Below are positions 61,831 to 64,000 of a stretch of 64,000 nucleotides of DNA, piece after piece; positions within the stretch are counted from its first letter, which is position 1; every line of letters starts with the position of its first letter. Made by a program: the position numbers and the translations under genes. Below the pieces are notes generated by a model, which worked only from the letters and a program-made list of their open reading frames with translations, did not search any database and was not told the DNA's origin. Source of the DNA: Hydractinia symbiolongicarpus (lineage: Eukaryota; Cnidaria; Hydrozoa; Anthoathecata; Hydractiniidae); contig NC_079875.1 of assembly GCF_029227915.1 (NCBI RefSeq), positions 29,078,001 to 29,142,000 on the forward strand. The letters run 5' to 3'.

Positions 61831-64000
61831 ATGGTAACCACAATGTCTTATGCCGTAATATTAATAACATCACTAATTACTTTATGTATTGATTTTAACG
61901 ATAGCATTGAGACCATTGAAATAAATGGAACGATTATAAAAGGTGACAGAAGCTATAGTTACGTTATTAAAAGAGGTAAAGCAAGAGTCTCCTATTATAA
62001 CAATACGTGTGCTACATTTAATATTATTTTGCAAAGTGGCGACGTGGAAACTAACCCAGGGCCCAAACCCCAAGCAACTAAGTGCATTAAATGTAGAGCA
62101 ACTATCAGACGAAATCAAAAGCAGCTCGCCTGTGAAATGTGTTTTAATCGAACTCATGCAAAATGTGCCGATACCAACTTGACACATTCCATAATGAATT
62201 GTATTCCGGTAAAGTGGACATGTACTGACTGTACACACTTATTAATACCGTTTGCGCGAGAGAATGATTTGAATTCAACTATTTCCACAACTATTTCAGG
62301 TGCAACATACAGCAGTCATCAACACGCATTGCATGAACATTATCAAAAATTGAGAGTACTGCACATAAACACACAATCGATGACATCTAATTTTAACGAT
62401 TTACTGGTATTATTGGATGACCACCCATTCGACATTGTTTGCTTATCCGAAACATGGCTAAAAAATAATGCTAATTTATTGGAATACGTCCGTATACCTG
62501 GTTACTCAATGGAATATGTGAATAGAGACCAAATTCGAGGAGGGGGTGTTGGAATTTATGTGAACAGTTTGATCAAATATCGCATTCGAAAGGATATTAA
62601 TGATATGTACGAAAATTTAGAGCATATATGGATCGAGGTAGATGGCCGAAACAAGCATAGTAAACTACTTCTTGGGGTCATATACCGCTCGGAAAGAATC
62701 ATCTCCTTTTCTGACTGGTTAACTAAATTTGAAGATTTGATAACTTATATCCAAACAACATGGGATGGCCTGCTACTTATAACAGGGGACATAAACATAA
62801 ATCTTCTCAAACCAGAATGTTGCCAAGTAAGACAGTACAACAATATTTTATCTGCATTCAACCTTAAACAGATAGTATCAAAGCCAACCAGGACGACTCC
62901 TTTAAGCGCAACATTGATCGATCATATGATAATTAACAATAATACCAAAATCGCATATACTGATGTATTACCATGCGAAACTATTAGTGACCATGATGGA
63001 CCTTACGCTATCATCAACATTAAATACGATAAGTTTAAACCTCGATATAAAATGATAAGAGATGAAAGGCAGTTTGATAGGGAATCTTTTGTGTCGGATT
63101 TCTCGAACCTACCGATATCAGTTATATACGCTATAGATGATCCAGAAGAAAAAGTGGAGATACTTCACAAGTTCATGCAAGATTGCATTGATAGACATGC
63201 CCCGTTAAGAAGAACAAAAATAACAAGACCACCATCTCCATGGATTCATACTTTAAACATAAAAAGTGACCAAACGAAGCGAAATAAACTTCGAAAACTT
63301 GCTCATGAAACTAACGATCAAATGATATGGAACGAATTTCGACAACTTAAAAACCCTGTTAAGAAAAAGATCAAGAAAGCTAAAGTTTCCTTTTATAGAA
63401 AAGCACTTAGTTCTAAAAACTCGAAAGAAGTGTGGAACACTATCAATCGAATTTTACATCCTCCTTCGAAGCCTCTTCATTTTGACGCTGATAGTGTAAA
63501 CACTTTTTTTGCCGGAACAGCTGAGCGAGTTACTGGATCAATTCCAAAATCTGAAATTGATTTAAAGGAAGTACTCCAAACATTACCACCATCGACTTCC
63601 AAAATGTTTCAACTCAGACATGTTAAGTATGAGGAGGTACTTAAAGAACTTAAAGGACTACGTAACGATATATCAACTGGGTTTGATGATATACCAGTCA
63701 AATATGTTAAATTACTAGCAAATGAAATTTCTTCTGTTCTAACACATATTATAAATACGTGCATTGAGAAAAAATGCTTCCCGTGTCAATGGAAAGTGGC
63801 AAGAGTCGCACCTATTCCAAAAGTGAATGTTCCTACATCAATAAAAGAACTACGACCGATCTCTATCCTTCCTATTTTATCCAAAGTATTTGAACGTCTT
63901 ATCCTTACACAAATGATAATCTTTATCGATGAGAAATCTTTATATTCCGAAAAGATGTCCAGGTACCGAAAAGGACACTCCTCGACTACTTTGTTGATGA
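61831..64000 (+). CDS. LINE polyprotein: 2A-like peptide, PHD-like finger, APE endonuclease, reverse transcriptase (partial)
   Basis: Open without a stop for 723 codons to the window end. The start at 61831 has a strong context (CACCATGG); an in-frame ATG at 61843 is the alternative. Residues 5-20 are hydrophobic, signal-like. GDVETNPGP at residues 70-78 (62038-62064) is a canonical 2A-like motif expected to make the ribosome release the chain before the last Pro. A Cys/His cluster (C-x2-C, C-x2-C, H-x2-C, C-x2-C; about residues 84-138) resembles a PHD finger. APE-type endonuclease from about residue 174 shows SETWL (206), GDIN (320) and SDHD (386). Reverse transcriptase begins about residue 600: STGFDDIP (615), LRPISILP (674), RKGHSS near the edge. 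The frame looks intact, so this copy may be young. Confidence 0.9.
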   Translation, partial: MVTTMSYAVILITSLITLCIDFNDSIETIEINGTIIKGDRSYSYVIKRGKARVSYYNNTCATFNIILQSGDVETNPGPKPQATKCIKCRATIRRNQKQLACEMCFNRTHAKCADTNLTHSIMNCIPVKWTCTDCTHLLIPFARENDLNSTISTTISGATYSSHQHALHEHYQKLRVLHINTQSMTSNFNDLLVLLDDHPFDIVCLSETWLKNNANLLEYVRIPGYSMEYVNRDQIRGGGVGIYVNSLIKYRIRKDINDMYENLEHIWIEVDGRNKHSKLLLGVIYRSERIISFSDWLTKFEDLITYIQTTWDGLLLITGDININLLKPECCQVRQYNNILSAFNLKQIVSKPTRTTPLSATLIDHMIINNNTKIAYTDVLPCETISDHDGPYAIINIKYDKFKPRYKMIRDERQFDRESFVSDFSNLPISVIYAIDDPEEKVEILHKFMQDCIDRHAPLRRTKITRPPSPWIHTLNIKSDQTKRNKLRKLAHETNDQMIWNEFRQLKNPVKKKIKKAKVSFYRKALSSKNSKEVWNTINRILHPPSKPLHFDADSVNTFFAGTAERVTGSIPKSEIDLKEVLQTLPPSTSKMFQLRHVKYEEVLKELKGLRNDISTGFDDIPVKYVKLLANEISSVLTHIINTCIEKKCFPCQWKVARVAPIPKVNVPTSIKELRPISILPILSKVFERLILTQMIIFIDEKSLYSEKMSRYRKGHSSTTLLM
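62038..62064 (+). other. 2A-like translational recoding motif
   Basis: Encodes GDVETNPGP, fitting the D-x-E-x-NPG-P consensus. It would separate a 77-residue N-terminal product from the rest of the polyprotein. Confidence 0.88.

Larger units (their letters stand above)
61381..64000 (+). mobile_element. APE-type non-LTR retrotransposon (CR1/L2-like group), 5' part
   Basis: Starts at the satellite edge and runs past the window. The first 450 bp (61381-61830) are non-coding and taken as 5' UTR, with a duplicated AAGAAGCTTAA-type motif near 61449-61472. A continuous coding frame with endonuclease and reverse transcriptase follows. The exact 5' end cannot be fixed because no target duplication can be checked within the window. 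Confidence 0.85.

Overview
The window is AT-rich metazoan DNA, most plausibly from a cnidarian and perhaps a hydrozoan. That guess rests on element types (Polinton, Helitrons, a 2A-bearing LINE, a B-box/ankyrin gene) and not on a diagnostic gene, so it is soft. There is no prokaryotic operon structure. Most of the window is one satellite family carrying several mobile elements.

Layout: 154-4447 is the 3' part of a spliced host gene (tandem B-boxes, coiled coil, ankyrin repeats). From about 4860 to 61380 runs a tandem satellite with monomers of about 117-127 bp, all in one orientation and with several higher-order repeat patterns. Five kinds of event break it: Helitron 1 (18083-21846), one tRNA-derived SINE insertion later copied to three places by array amplification (25387, 28717, 34435), Helitron 2 (36871-38588), and a complete 15.1 kb Polinton/Maverick (43869-59014) with terminal inverted repeats and a 5-bp target duplication. 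From about 61380 to the right edge lies the 5' part of an APE-type non-LTR retrotransposon with a 2A-like peptide near its N-terminus.

The Polinton carries a virus-like gene set. The capsid/packaging module (putative minor capsid, double jelly-roll major capsid, FtsK/HerA-type ATPase) is open. It is followed by several small membrane proteins. The replication/integration module (retroviral-type integrase, SAP-domain protein, protein-primed family B DNA polymerase) is broken in integrase and polymerase. Breaks are few (single nonsense codons or one-base shifts), so inactivation looks recent. No adenovirus-type cysteine protease gene is visible.

Most unusual: (i) a segment of about 260 bp from the 5' end of the polymerase gene is present a second time inside the polymerase palm-coding region; (ii) the terminal inverted repeat extends into the polymerase 3' coding end, so the left end holds a copy of it; (iii) three near-identical GTTAC...GTAAC stem-loops sit 9-17 nt after Polinton stop codons; (iv) the LINE combines a hydrophobic N-terminus, a 2A-like motif and a PHD-like zinc finger; (v) two Helitrons can be excised on paper to restore exact satellite sequence. 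All homology statements are from reading motifs; no database search was run.
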